Shown: positions 8,155 to 17,435 of the stretch, one piece after another
Position numbering within the stretch: position 1 is the stretch's first letter
Layout of the letters: each line of letters begins with the position of its first letter
Source of the DNA: Sphingosinicella terrae
GTDB lineage: Bacteria > Pseudomonadota > Alphaproteobacteria > Sphingomonadales > Sphingomonadaceae
Assembly: GCF_003347635.1 (NCBI RefSeq)
Contig: NZ_QDFY01000016.1
Span: 1-64,000 of the forward strand
Length of the DNA stretch: 64,000 nt
Direction of reading: 5' to 3'
The notes under the pieces: model-generated
The model's input: only the letters and a program-made list of their open reading frames with translations
Told to the model about the DNA's origin: nothing
Databases searched by the model: none
Made by a program: the position numbers and the translations under genes

Positions 8155-8925
8155 TTATTGCTCGGGCGGCGCGGAGCGCGGCGGCCGGCTCCAGTCGCCG
8201 GCGGCGCTCATCCACAAGGCGATCGCGGCCACGGCGGCGGTCTCGGCGCGCAGGATCCGCGGCCCCAGCGAGACCGGCCGCGCCGCCTCCAGCGAGCGGA
8301 TCGCGTCGCGCTCGGCCGCGGTGAACCCGCCTTCCGGCCCGATCAGGATCGCCGCCGGGGCCGGACCGGCGGCCTCGGCCAAAGGAACGCCGCCTTCCTC
8401 GTCGGCGAACAGCAAGGATCGCCCCGCAGACCAGCTGCGCAGCAGCGCGTCGAGCCGCACCGGCTCGGCCAGCTCGGGGAGCGCGGTCCGGTCGCATTGC
8501 TCCGCCGCCTCGACCGCATGGGCGCGCAGCCGATCCAGGTTGAGCCGGTCGACGATGGTGCGCTGGGTCAGCACCGGAAGCAGCCGCGCCGCGCCGAGCT
8601 CGGTGGCCTTCTCCACCAGCCAGTCGATCCTGCCCCGCTTGATCGGCGCGAAGAGCAGCCACAGGTCCGGCGCGGGCTCGCGCTCCCGAAGCCGTCGCCG
8701 GATTTCGAGCGAAACCCGCTTGCGGCCCGCCGCCTTGATCTGTGCCAGCCATTCGCCGGTGCGGTCGTCGAACAGCTTCACCTCGGCCCCCGGCTGCAGC
8801 CGAAGGACGTTGCCGAGATAATTGGCCGCCGGCCCGTCCAGGGTCAGAAGCGTATCCGCGGCCAGCGCCTGGTCGATGTACAGTCGCGGCAGGCTCGACG
8901 GCGGCCAGGCGGGAGTCGCGGGCAT
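8155..8925 (-). CDS. rsmE: 16S rRNA (uracil-1498-N3)-methyltransferase
   Basis: RsmE methylates U1498 in the 30S decoding region using S-adenosylmethionine. The 256-residue protein has the N-terminal PUA-like barrel (LRLQPGAEVKLFD) and a SPOUT knot: IDWLVEKATELGAARLLP, EQCDRTALPEL, LIGPEGGFTAAERDAI and the SAM-binding LGPRILRAETAAVAAI. All expected motifs are present and length is normal. It is divergent from ubiA across 104 bases and leads a probable leftward group with gshA and pip. Confidence 0.95.
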   Translation of the reverse strand: MPATPAWPPSSLPRLYIDQALAADTLLTLDGPAANYLGNVLRLQPGAEVKLFDDRTGEWLAQIKAAGRKRVSLEIRRRLREREPAPDLWLLFAPIKRGRIDWLVEKATELGAARLLPVLTQRTIVDRLNLDRLRAHAVEAAEQCDRTALPELAEPVRLDALLRSWSAGRSLLFADEEGGVPLAEAAGPAPAAILIGPEGGFTAAERDAIRSLEAARPVSLGPRILRAETAAVAAIALWMSAAGDWSRPPRSAPPEQ

Positions 8926-9029
8926 GAGATCGGAGGCTCCTTGGTCAGTTCGACTCCCGCTGCGATGTTGCCGCTGCCGAGCGATCGGGCAAGCTTCGAA
9001 ATGCGGTGCGCAGGCGCTATGGCGGCGCG

Positions 9030-9959
9030 ATGAACATCGCCGCCGAAGACGTGGTTCCCGACAGCGAGAGGCGTGGCCTCATCGGTGCGCTTCCCCGCGC
9101 CGCCCGGCCCTATGCCTCGCTGATCCGGCTGGATCGGCCGATCGGCGCCTGGCTGCTCTTCTGGCCGGGCGCCTGGGCGGCCGCCCTGGCCGGCCTGTGG
9201 AAGGAAGGCGGCGGCGTCGACGGTTGGGCGCTCGTCGCCTGGCTTGCGCTCGGCGCCTGGGCGATGCGAAGCGCCGGCTGCGTCTATAACGACATCGTCG
9301 ACCGCGATCTCGATCGCCGGGTCGAGCGCACTCGCCTGAGGCCCCTGGCGAGCGGCCGGGCCTCGCTTCGCGGCGCCTGGGCGGTGCTGACGGCGATGAG
9401 CCTGGTCGGCCTCGTCGTCCTGCTCCAGCTCGACCGGCCGGCGCAGATCGTGGCGCTCGCCAGCCTGGCGCCGGTCGCCCTCTATCCGTTCATGAAGCGG
9501 ATCACCTGGTGGCCGCAGGCCTGGCTCGGCCTCGTCTTTTCGTGGGCGGCCCTGGTCGGGTGGATGCAGATCGCCGGCTCGCTGACGGCACCGGGCCTGC
9601 TCCTCTATGCCGGCTCGATCTTCTGGGTGATCGGCTACGACACCATCTATGCGCTGCAGGATCGCGAGGACGACGCGCTGGTCGGCGTGCGCTCGTCGGC
9701 GCGGGCGCTGGGCCGTCATGCGCGGCTGGGAGTCGCCTTCTGCTACGCCGCCGCGCTCGTCCTCTGGGCGCTCGCCATTTCCGGGCTGCGCCAGGAAGGC
9801 TACGCCTTGCTCGCCTTGCTGCCGGTGGCGCTCCACTTCCTGTGGCAGGTGGCGACGCTGAAGACGGAGGAAGGCGACGATGCCCTCGCCAAGTTCCGCT
9901 CCAATCGCTTCGCCGGCCTGCTCATGTTCCTCGCCTGCCTGGTCGTCGGCACGGCCTGA
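9030..9959 (+). CDS. ubiA: 4-hydroxybenzoate polyprenyltransferase
   Basis: A nine-helix membrane prenyltransferase that attaches the polyprenyl tail to 4-hydroxybenzoate in ubiquinone synthesis (Q10 is usual in sphingomonads). Clear motifs: LIRLDRPIGAWLLFWPGAWAA, first aspartate motif NDIVDRDLDRRVERTRLRPL that binds Mg2+-diphosphate, and second motif YALQDREDDALVGVRSSA. The start is uncertain: ATG 9030 gives 309 residues, an in-frame GTG at 9006 adds eight; neither has a strong ribosome site. Confidence 0.93.
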   Translation: MNIAAEDVVPDSERRGLIGALPRAARPYASLIRLDRPIGAWLLFWPGAWAAALAGLWKEGGGVDGWALVAWLALGAWAMRSAGCVYNDIVDRDLDRRVERTRLRPLASGRASLRGAWAVLTAMSLVGLVVLLQLDRPAQIVALASLAPVALYPFMKRITWWPQAWLGLVFSWAALVGWMQIAGSLTAPGLLLYAGSIFWVIGYDTIYALQDREDDALVGVRSSARALGRHARLGVAFCYAAALVLWALAISGLRQEGYALLALLPVALHFLWQVATLKTEEGDDALAKFRSNRFAGLLMFLACLVVGTA

Positions 9960-10046
9960 TCCATCGCTCCTGACGGGAGCGCGCCCGGGCCGGGACCCGC
10001 GATCACGACCATTGCCGATCACGCGTCCGGACCCTAACTGCCCCCC

Positions 10047-11393
10047 ATGCTTGACGTCCAGGAAGCCGAAGGGCGCGCCGCCGCCCTCATCCACGCCGCC
10101 CGCAAAGCGGGCGCCGATGCCGCCGATGTCCTCTATGTCGGCGAGGCTTCGACCGGCGTCCAGGTCCGCCTCGGCGCGCTGGAGGATGTCGGCCGGTCGG
10201 AAGGCGAGGAGATCGGCCTGCGATTCTTCGTCGGGCGCCGTTCGGCGAGCGTCTCCTCGTCCGATCTCTCGCCCGACGCGCTCGCCGCCTTGGTCGACCG
10301 TGCCGCCGCGATGGCGCGCGAGGCGCCCGAGGATCCCTATTCCGGCCTGGCGCCGGAAGGCCGCCTCTATCGCGGCGAGCCGGTCGACATCGACGGCGAC
10401 GACGAGGCCGATCCTTCGCCGGGCGAGCTCAAGGCGCGGGCGCTCGAGATGGAGGAGGCCGCCCGCTCCGTCCCCGGCATCACCAACAGCGAAGGGGCCG
10501 GGATCAGTGCGGGGCGAAGCGTCGTCGCGCTCGCCACCAGCCACGGCTTCGTCCGCGGCTATACGTCCAGCGGCTACAGCGCGGGCGTCAGCGTCATCGC
10601 CGGCACCGGCGCCGGAATGCAGCGCGATTCGGCGAGCCACCAGGTTCGCCATTATGCCGATCTGGAGGGACCCGCTCCGCTCGGCAGCCTCGCCGCCACC
10701 CGCGCGCTGGGGCGCCTCGATCCGGGCAAGCTGCCGAGCGGCACCATGCCGGTATTGTTCGACCCTCGGGTCGGCGGCAGCCTCGTCGGCCATCTTCTCG
10801 GTGCGATGAGCGGCGCCGCCATCGCCCGCAAGACCAGCTTCCTGCTTGGCCGGGAGGAGGAGGCCATCTTCCCGGACGCAATCAAAGTGGTCGACGATCC
10901 GCATCGGCGGCGCGGGCTCCGCTCCAAACCTTTCGACGGCGAGGGCGTGGCGACGCGGCCCTCCCGGCTGATCGACGGCGGGCGCGTCACCGGCTGGCTG
11001 CTCAACAGCGCCGCCGCGCGGCAGCTCGGTCTCGAGACCAGCGGTCATGCCAGTCGCGGCACGGGCGGCGCGCCCGGCGTCGGCGCCACCAACGTCCATA
11101 TCGAGCCGGGGGCGCAGTCGCCCGAAGCGCTTCGCGCCGACATCGCTCGCGGTCTCTACGTGACCGAGCTGATCGGGCAGGGCGTCAACACGGTCACCGG
11201 CGACTATAGCCGCGGCGCTTCCGGCTTCGTCATCGAGAATGGCGAGCTGACCACCGCCGTCGCCGAGATCACCATCGCCGGCAATCTGATCGAGATGTTC
11301 CGCACGCTGAGCGCCGCCGACGATCTCGACCATCGCCGCGCGATCAACGTGCCGACGCTGCGGGTCGAAGGCCTGACCGTCGCGGGAGCCTGA
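10047..11393 (+). CDS. pmbA: TldD/PmbA family metalloprotease subunit (PmbA-like)
   Basis: A 448-residue cytosolic protein of the TldD/PmbA family. TldD and PmbA (TldE) form a heterodimeric zinc protease acting on unfolded peptides and, in E. coli, on microcin and CcdA. This copy has the family shape: GADAADVLYVGEASTGVQVRLGALEDVGRSEGEEIGLRFFVG at the N-terminus, the long barrel and the C-terminal TGDYSRGASGFVIENGELTTAVAEITIAGNL. The TldD zinc motif HExxxH is not visible, which fits the PmbA/TldE subunit. No tldD lies in the window. Only four bases separate it from the CysQ-like gene, so these form an operon. Confidence 0.88.
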   Translation: MLDVQEAEGRAAALIHAARKAGADAADVLYVGEASTGVQVRLGALEDVGRSEGEEIGLRFFVGRRSASVSSSDLSPDALAALVDRAAAMAREAPEDPYSGLAPEGRLYRGEPVDIDGDDEADPSPGELKARALEMEEAARSVPGITNSEGAGISAGRSVVALATSHGFVRGYTSSGYSAGVSVIAGTGAGMQRDSASHQVRHYADLEGPAPLGSLAATRALGRLDPGKLPSGTMPVLFDPRVGGSLVGHLLGAMSGAAIARKTSFLLGREEEAIFPDAIKVVDDPHRRRGLRSKPFDGEGVATRPSRLIDGGRVTGWLLNSAAARQLGLETSGHASRGTGGAPGVGATNVHIEPGAQSPEALRADIARGLYVTELIGQGVNTVTGDYSRGASGFVIENGELTTAVAEITIAGNLIEMFRTLSAADDLDHRRAINVPTLRVEGLTVAGA

Positions 11394-11397
11394 GTCC

Positions 11398-12168
11398 TTG
11401 GGTGCGGACCTCGACGTCGTCGCGCGGATCGCCGCCGAGGCCGGCCGCATCGCCGCCGCCGCCTGCGGCAGCGATTTCGGGCGCTGGGAAAAGAGTCCCG
11501 GAAATCCCGTCTGCGACATCGACCTCGAGGTCGACGCCTTTCTCCACGAGCAGCTGAGGGCGCTCGACCCCGAAGCGGGCTGGCTGTCCGAGGAGAGCCT
11601 GGACCTGTCCGACCGGATCGAACGGCGCCGTCTGTGGGTGGTCGATCCGATCGACGGCACCCGCGACTATCTGCGGCAACGGCCGGGCTGGTGCGTGTCG
11701 GTGGCGCTGGTCGAGGACCGCGTGCCGGTGCTCGGCGTGCTGTCGGCGCCGATGCGGGGCGAATTGTGGACGTCGGCGCGCGGGCAGGGCAGCTGGCGCA
11801 ACGGTGAGCCGCTCCAGGCCAGCAAGCGACTGGAACTCGGCGGCGCGCGGGTCCCGGCGGAGCATCTTCCCGATGCGGACGGCGATCTGGTCGCCGTGTC
11901 GCGGCCCAACTCGATCGCGCTGCGCATCGCCATGGTCGCGGCCGGCGAGGCCGATCTCGTCGCGACCTTGCGCTGGGGCTATGAATGGGACATCGCCGCC
12001 GCCGCTCTGATCGCGGACGAGGCGGGCGCCACCGTCACCGGCGCGCTCGGCCAGCCCCTCGCCTTCAACACCGCGTCCGGCGAGGCGTTCGGCGTGCTCG
12101 TCGCCGCGGCCGGCATCCACGGCGCCGCCGTCGAGCGGCTTCGCGAGCGGGCAATGGCGGTAGTGTAA
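11398..12168 (+). CDS. cysQ: 3'(2'),5'-bisphosphate nucleotidase / inositol monophosphatase family protein
   Basis: A 256-residue Mg2+-dependent, Li+-sensitive type phosphatase. Motifs visible are the first metal site SEESLD, the core VVDPIDGTRDYLR, and the C-terminal YEWDIAAAALIADEAGATVTG. CysQ proteins hydrolyse 3'-phosphoadenosine 5'-phosphate left over from sulfate assimilation; inositol-phosphatase and histidinol-phosphatase relatives share these motifs, so the substrate is inferred from overall similarity. The start is TTG 11398, four bases after the pmbA-like stop, with GGAG upstream inside that gene; no better in-frame start precedes the first conserved helix. Confidence 0.85.
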   Translation: MGADLDVVARIAAEAGRIAAAACGSDFGRWEKSPGNPVCDIDLEVDAFLHEQLRALDPEAGWLSEESLDLSDRIERRRLWVVDPIDGTRDYLRQRPGWCVSVALVEDRVPVLGVLSAPMRGELWTSARGQGSWRNGEPLQASKRLELGGARVPAEHLPDADGDLVAVSRPNSIALRIAMVAAGEADLVATLRWGYEWDIAAAALIADEAGATVTGALGQPLAFNTASGEAFGVLVAAAGIHGAAVERLRERAMAVV

Positions 12169-12216
12169 TTCACGCGGGTTGGGGCTACACTGTCCTCGGT
12201 GGGCGGGAGAACAGTG

Positions 12217-13230
12217 ATGCAATCTACCCTCAAGGCTCTTGCCCTCGCGCTGCTGACGACGGCGGCGCCGCTGCCCGCCCAGCAGCAGCCCCAACCGGTC
12301 GATCTGGCTCCGCCCAATCCGACCACCGCCTCCCCCGAAACGGCTTTCGCCGAGACGCTCGGCTTCGAGGAGGACCGGACCCAGCGCATGACCGTGCCGG
12401 TCACCATCGACGGTCAGGGCCCCTACAGCTTCATCGTCGACACCGGTGCCGAGCGGACCGCGATCTCGCGCGAGCTCGCCAACCGGCTCGAACTCAACCC
12501 CGGCCGCACGGCCGTCGTGCACAGCATGACCGAGGTCAGCCGGATCGACACCTTCGTCATCCCCGAGCTCGAGATCGGCCGGCGGACGGTCAGCGATATC
12601 CATGCGCCCGCTCTCGCCCGTCACCATCTCGGCGCCGAAGGGCTGCTCGGCATCGACAGCCTGCAATCGCAGCGCGTCGAGCTCGATTTCATCAACCAGG
12701 TGATGACGGTGACGCCGTCGCGGCGTCGTGAGCAACGGTGGCCGAGCGACACGATCGTGGTCAGCGCGCGCAACCGCTACGGCCATCTGCTCCTCGTCGA
12801 CGCAACGTTCGACGGCCAGCGCATCTACGTCATCGTCGATACCGGATCGCAGGTGACGGTCGCCAACAGCGCCCTTCGCCGTCGACTCGAGGCACGGCGC
12901 CGGCTGAGCGCCCTCCATCCGATCCGGATGATGAGCGTCACTGGCGGAATCCTCGAGGCCGAATATGGTATTGCCCGCGAAATCAGGATCGGCGGCGCCG
13001 GCATCCGCAACCTGCCCGTCGCCTTCGCCGACGTGCAGCCCTTCCGGAAGCTGCAACTGACCGAGCAGCCGGCGATCCTGCTCGGCATGGACGCGCTGCA
13101 GCTGTTCGAGCGGGTGTCGTTCGACTTCGCCAATCGGCGCGTCCGGTTCCTCGCCCCCGATACGTCGATGCGAACGACCGACGTGCGGATGGCGAGCACC
13201 AACGCCATGGGCATGAGGTGGGGCAGCTAG
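12217..13230 (+). CDS. Exported single-chain aspartic protease with two retropepsin-like lobes
   Basis: A 337-residue protein with a signal peptide (MQSTLKALALALLTTAAPLPA). It contains two clan AA aspartic protease units. Lobe one has FIVDTGAERTAIS (catalytic Asp about residue 75) and EGLLGIDSL; lobe two has VIVDTGSQVTVANS (Asp about 208) and AILLGMDAL. Retropepsin-type enzymes need two DTG loops, normally from a homodimer; here both are in one chain, pepsin-like in arrangement. The likely location is periplasm or outer membrane side and the role proteolytic, substrate unknown. ATG 12217 is preceded by GGGAGA; an in-frame GTG at 12199 is less likely. A bidirectional terminator follows. Confidence 0.82.
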   Translation: MQSTLKALALALLTTAAPLPAQQQPQPVDLAPPNPTTASPETAFAETLGFEEDRTQRMTVPVTIDGQGPYSFIVDTGAERTAISRELANRLELNPGRTAVVHSMTEVSRIDTFVIPELEIGRRTVSDIHAPALARHHLGAEGLLGIDSLQSQRVELDFINQVMTVTPSRRREQRWPSDTIVVSARNRYGHLLLVDATFDGQRIYVIVDTGSQVTVANSALRRRLEARRRLSALHPIRMMSVTGGILEAEYGIAREIRIGGAGIRNLPVAFADVQPFRKLQLTEQPAILLGMDALQLFERVSFDFANRRVRFLAPDTSMRTTDVRMASTNAMGMRWGS

Positions 13231-13293
13231 AGCTGTCGTCGGCCGGCGGCAGGCTTGCCGCGGCTCGGACCCGGCGGAGACCCGGATAACGAA

Positions 13294-13326
13294 AGCGGCC
13301 GACCCGATATCATCGGATCGACCGCT
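13294..13326. terminator. Bidirectional hairpin between convergent genes
   Basis: A 15-base arm (13294-13308) pairs with 13312-13326 across a three-base loop; two of the pairs are G-U in the transcript from the plus strand. It lies between the stops of the aspartic protease (13230) and the autotransporter (13366), so it can end both transcripts. The T-rich tail of a classical intrinsic terminator is lacking. Confidence 0.6.
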
Positions 13327-13365
13327 CCCGAATTCCCGCCCCGCGAGGGGAGAGGCCTGGGTTGC

Positions 13366-16300
13366 TCAGAAGGTCGAGTGCAGGGTCAGGCGCGCCGAGA
13401 TGGCGGCCTCGCCGAACTGCTCCTCGGCGCCGACCTCGCCGCCGACGCGAAGATGGCGGCTGCCGCCGAGCAGCCGCAGCCGACCGGTCCAGCCGCTCTC
13501 CCGCTCGTCCGGCACCAGGGTGAATTCCTCGCCGTCGGCGAAGCGCGCGGTCGTGCTGCCGAGCGATCCTCCGACGATCTGACGGCGGCCGCCTTCGATC
13601 TCGACGCGGAAGAAGGTCTCTTCCGGGTCGAGGCTGGCGAGATCGTAGCCCAAGGTGAGGGTTCCGCTCGCCGCCAGCTCGTCGCTGTCACGCCCGCCGA
13701 CGACGAGGTTGAATCCGTCGCCCCCGCCGGTCTCGGTATAGCCGCTCTCGTCCAGCGTATAATATTCGAGGGTCGCTGCCGGGCGGATGCTGAGCCGTCC
13801 GGTCCGCACCTCGTAGGAGAGGCCGGCCCCGGCCGACAGCAATGTGCCGTTCCAGTCGCCGCGTGCCTCGCGGGTCACCGTCTCGCCGTCGACCGTGCCG
13901 ATGAAGGTGCGCAGCGAGTCGAAGCCGACCCGGGCCGCGGAGGCTCGGGCGAAGGCGCTCAGATTGCCCCAGCTCCCGCGCCAGTAGCCGGTGAGCTCGA
14001 ACTGCTCGGTGCTCACCTCGTTGTCGGTGCTGCGGTCGACGTCGTCGCCGAGCAGGTAGGACAAGGCGACACCGAAGGCGCCCATGTTCCCGGCCCTGAT
14101 CTCGGCGCCGCCGGATGCGCCCCAGCCGCTCACCTCATAGGCGGCGGTGTCGGTGAGATCGGTGCTCGATCCCCAGGCGACCTGCTGGAGAAAGAAGCCC
14201 CAGCCGCCCATGTCGAGGACGGGCGCACGCGGATCCGCCAGGAAGCGGGTGGTGGCGCGCGAACCTTGCGTCACCGTCTCGAACGCGCCGCCGGCATGAT
14301 CGGGCAGCATCTGGCGCAGCGTGGCGCGGAACTGGTTGCCGTCGGCGACGCCGAGGAAGACGCCCTCGATATCGTCATCCTCGCCGAGTGCCGCATAGAC
14401 GGCGTCGAACGCGCTCGTCTCGGACCGGTTGAGGCCGAGCTCGGTGGCGTTCTTGCGCCGGATCGACAGCGACACCTCGCCCGAATTCTGGTTGGCGCTG
14501 ACCGAGCCCGCATAGAGGAAGGGAAGGACCGCCTCGCCGAGCGAGAGGTTCGATCCGCCGGTCAGCGTGCCGGCCCGGACGACGACATAATTGCCGACGC
14601 TCGCCGCCGTGTTGGTGATATTCACGACCAGCTTCGATCCGGTGGCGAAGCTCGCCTCCCCGGCGACCTGGTACAAGGTGCCGTTGCCGCCGGCCGGGTT
14701 GATGTTGACGCGGATCGATCCGCCGCCCGAGACGGCCAGCGAGTTCAGCGACACGGTGCCGGTATTGGTGAGGTCGAGCGCGCCGCCATTGACCGTGACC
14801 GCCAGGCTGCCGCTATTGGCCAGCGTGCCGGTCAGGCGGGAGGTGCCGGCCAGCGCAAGCGTGTTGGCGCCGGCGCCGAAATCGACCTGGCCGATATAGG
14901 CGGCGTTGCCGCTCAGGCTGAGCCGGTCGGCGCCCGCGCCGAAGCGGGTGGTGCCCTCGACGGTGCCGCTGCCCACCTCGAACAGGTCGTCGCCGGATCC
15001 GAAAAGGACGTTGCCGACGATCTCGCTGGCCGGCGCGTTCTGCGCGGCCGCGGTCTGCCGGACGATGGCGCCGCCATTGTTGGCGCGAAGATCGATGGCG
15101 ATGGCGCTGTCGGGGCCGGCGCCGGCGACCGCCCCGATCGTGCCGCTATTCTCGACCAGCCCGACCGTGCCGGCGAGATCGATGATCGCGCCGGCCGATC
15201 CGTTCGCGCCCCCCGCCGAGGCGGTGATGCTGCCGCTGTTGCGGATGGTCGACAGGCTGGCGCCCGATTCGATCACCAGCGCCCGCGTGGATGTCGCGGC
15301 GGTGCCGCCGCCGCCGCTGGCCGAGATCGCGCCGCTGTTGACAAGATTGGGGACGCTGGTGCCGCTGCCGAGGCGCAACGCGGTCGCGCCGGCATTGTTG
15401 GCATTGGCCGCGACCGTGCCGGCGACGGTGATGCCGCCGGCGATCGTGACATTGCGGCCGAGCCCGCCGATCACCAGGCCGTTGCCGGCGACTCCGCTAT
15501 AGACGCCGCTGCCGCCGATGATGCCCTTGATGACGATGCCGTGGCCGGAGGCCTGGCCGGCGACGGCGCCGATCGCGACATCCTGCGTGGCCGATCCGAT
15601 CTGCACCGCGGGCGCCGCACCGTAGGAGCGGATGACGGCATTGCCCTCCTCGCTGTCCTTGATCCCGTCATCGTCCTCATCGTCGTCGGTGGTGCTGTTG
15701 TTGGGCGGCGCCACGTCGAACAGGATGCCGCCGGCGACGTTGCCGGCGATGCGCAGCGCCGGCCCGCCCTGGAGCAGGTCGTCGGCGTCGAGCTTGGAGG
15801 GATCGGCGGGGGCGGTGGTCGAGCGGTAGCCGGTCGCGTTGATGTTGCCCTGGACGGTCAGCCGACCGCCTATATTGCCGTCGAGGGCGGCGCCCACGGA
15901 ATTGGCGCCGCGTGCCTGCACCGTACCGTTCAGCGTGACGTTGCCGTCGACCGCGCCGGCGCGCACGCCGTAGGAATCGTTGCCGAGCACGTCGATGGTG
16001 CCGCCGTTCGAGAGCGACCCCGCCAGTCGGCTGCCGAGCCGGATCCCTGCCGACTGGTTGCCTTCGATGGTGATCGTGCCGCTGTTGCTGATGGGGCCGG
16101 TGAAGGTGCCGCCGGCACCGACGAGGATGCCGTTGCGGCCGCTGCCCTGCGCGAAGGGACCGTCATTGTCGCCGTCCTTGTCGCCGTCGGCCGGGGTATA
16201 ATCCTCGTCGAGGATGATCTTGCCGCTGTTGGTGATCGTTCCGGCCCGGCCCGGATTGGCGAGGATTCCGGTGGAATTGTTCGCGCCGGTGATCTGGATC

Positions 16301-16530
16301 GTGCCCTGGTTGATCACATTGTCGTTGCTGTCGATGGTGATGGCGGTCCCGGAAGTCGGCTTGACCGAGCCGTTGGTGCCGATGCGGATGTCGTCGGCGC
16401 CGCCATTGGCGACGGTGGAGGTGCGCAGCGGCGCGGTGCGGGCGTCGTTGATCACCGTCTCGGCATGGAGCGGCGCGGCGAGGCCGAGGACGGCCGGAGT
16501 CAGGCAGGTGGCGGCAAGCAGTTGGCGCAT
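13366..16530 (-). CDS. Type V autotransporter with haemagglutinin-like repeat passenger
   Basis: A 1054-residue outer-membrane autotransporter: signal peptide MRQLLAATCLTPAVLGLAAPLHA, a passenger of many short repeats built on NSGTI/NxGTI and GNV turns (right-handed beta-helix pattern), and a C-terminal beta-barrel of about 290 residues ending in Phe (LTLHSTF), as required for Bam recognition. Two acidic inserts in the passenger, around residues 107-125 (DGDKDGDND) and 277-297 (DDDEDDDGIKDSEEG), look like calcium-binding thrombospondin-3-type loops. No protease or lipase active site is visible, so adhesion is the best guess. ATG 16530 has AGAGG upstream; an open extension to 16659 has no signal. 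Confidence 0.9.
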   Translation of the reverse strand: MRQLLAATCLTPAVLGLAAPLHAETVINDARTAPLRTSTVANGGADDIRIGTNGSVKPTSGTAITIDSNDNVINQGTIQITGANNSTGILANPGRAGTITNSGKIILDEDYTPADGDKDGDNDGPFAQGSGRNGILVGAGGTFTGPISNSGTITIEGNQSAGIRLGSRLAGSLSNGGTIDVLGNDSYGVRAGAVDGNVTLNGTVQARGANSVGAALDGNIGGRLTVQGNINATGYRSTTAPADPSKLDADDLLQGGPALRIAGNVAGGILFDVAPPNNSTTDDDEDDDGIKDSEEGNAVIRSYGAAPAVQIGSATQDVAIGAVAGQASGHGIVIKGIIGGSGVYSGVAGNGLVIGGLGRNVTIAGGITVAGTVAANANNAGATALRLGSGTSVPNLVNSGAISASGGGGTAATSTRALVIESGASLSTIRNSGSITASAGGANGSAGAIIDLAGTVGLVENSGTIGAVAGAGPDSAIAIDLRANNGGAIVRQTAAAQNAPASEIVGNVLFGSGDDLFEVGSGTVEGTTRFGAGADRLSLSGNAAYIGQVDFGAGANTLALAGTSRLTGTLANSGSLAVTVNGGALDLTNTGTVSLNSLAVSGGGSIRVNINPAGGNGTLYQVAGEASFATGSKLVVNITNTAASVGNYVVVRAGTLTGGSNLSLGEAVLPFLYAGSVSANQNSGEVSLSIRRKNATELGLNRSETSAFDAVYAALGEDDDIEGVFLGVADGNQFRATLRQMLPDHAGGAFETVTQGSRATTRFLADPRAPVLDMGGWGFFLQQVAWGSSTDLTDTAAYEVSGWGASGGAEIRAGNMGAFGVALSYLLGDDVDRSTDNEVSTEQFELTGYWRGSWGNLSAFARASAARVGFDSLRTFIGTVDGETVTREARGDWNGTLLSAGAGLSYEVRTGRLSIRPAATLEYYTLDESGYTETGGGDGFNLVVGGRDSDELAASGTLTLGYDLASLDPEETFFRVEIEGGRRQIVGGSLGSTTARFADGEEFTLVPDERESGWTGRLRLLGGSRHLRVGGEVGAEEQFGEAAISARLTLHSTF

Positions 16531-16831
16531 GTACGAGACCTCTTGTTCGGCGCGGCACCCGGCGCCGGCCGTGATTTCGAATTCCTGGTGGCGAACGAAC
16601 GACCGTCTCCTCGTCCGCGCGAGCGAGGCAACGGCCGGTTCGGCATCCCCGAAGGTCATGACGGCGCCGCCCGCGCGAACCCGCAGGGCCGATCGATCTT
16701 TTGGAAATCAGCACGCGGAAGCGGACTGCGATCAGCCTCGACGGAGCCCGAGCAAAAGCGCGGGCGGCGGGCTCATGCGCACGGCGCCGAGGCGATTATC
16801 AGGGGGCAAGCCGGAAAATTGGGTCGCTGGC
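16531..16831. other. Non-coding leader region of the autotransporter gene
   Basis: About 300 bases between the autotransporter start and the stop of the CoA-binding gene, both on the minus strand. It should hold the autotransporter promoter, but I could not pick out a convincing -35/-10 pair; the only AT-richer patch is around 16694-16711. No conserved protein, RNA gene or repeat was recognised. Confidence 0.5.
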
Positions 16832-17269
16832 TCAGCCTGCCGGCGCCACCGGCGGCACCCGCAGGCGCGGAATGTCGATCTTGGGGCAACGGTCCATCAC
16901 CACCTTCAGCCCGGCCGCCTCGGCGCGAGCCGCCGCTTCCTCGTTGATCACGCCGATCTGCATCCACACCGATTTCGCGCCGGCGGCGATCGCCTCGTCC
17001 ACCGCCTCGCCGGCCGCCTGGGGCCGGCGGAAGATGTCGACCATGTCGATCGGCTCGCCGATCTGCGAAAGGTCGCGCCAGACATATTCGCCGTGGACGT
17101 GCTCGCCGGTGATCTGCGGATTGACCGGCAGCACGCGATAGCCGCGGCTCTGGAGATAGGCCATGACCCCGTAGCTCGGCCGGTCGGGGCGGTCGGACGC
17201 GCCGATCATCGCGATCGTCCGGGTGGAGGCCAGCAGCTCGTATATCTCTTCGTCGCGGGTCAGCGGCAT
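16832..17269 (-). CDS. CoA-binding domain protein (YccU-like)
   Basis: A 145-residue stand-alone Rossmann protein of the CoA-binding family. It has the nucleotide-binding start TIAMIGASDRPDRPSYGVMAYLQSRGYRVLPVNP, the middle WRDLSQIGEPIDMVDIFRRP, and AGAKSVWMQIGVINEEAAARAEAAGLKVVMDRCPKID. These small relatives of succinyl-CoA synthetase alpha subunits bind CoA or a similar nucleotide, but a reaction has not been fixed for most. ATG 17269 has AAGGAG just upstream; an in-frame start at 17293 is less suited. Divergent from the receiver-domain gene. Confidence 0.9.
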   Translation of the reverse strand: MPLTRDEEIYELLASTRTIAMIGASDRPDRPSYGVMAYLQSRGYRVLPVNPQITGEHVHGEYVWRDLSQIGEPIDMVDIFRRPQAAGEAVDEAIAAGAKSVWMQIGVINEEAAARAEAAGLKVVMDRCPKIDIPRLRVPPVAPAG

Positions 17270-17435
17270 GATCGGCTCCTTTCGCTGCGGCAACTCCCGG
17301 GCGGGCGGCAGGGTCCCGAAGACGGCGCCGACCCTTTATCCTGGTTTAGCATGATTGCACGAAACCCTCGCGCCTCTCCGGACTTATGTTGCTAAGGTCG
17401 GGGCGAATCCCTCGGGAGCCGACAGGAGCGCGGAC

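Noticed and set aside
8844-11660. A 938-codon frame on the minus strand opposite ubiA, pmbA and part of the phosphatase gene
   Set aside because: No start signal, no domain, and it runs through three well-supported genes and their gaps.
13255-16947. A 1230-codon open frame on the plus strand opposite the autotransporter
   Set aside because: It is exactly antisense to a convincing autotransporter with signal peptide and barrel; its translation is low-complexity Gly/Ala/Arg/Asp with no recognisable domain, a usual shadow of GC-rich repeats.
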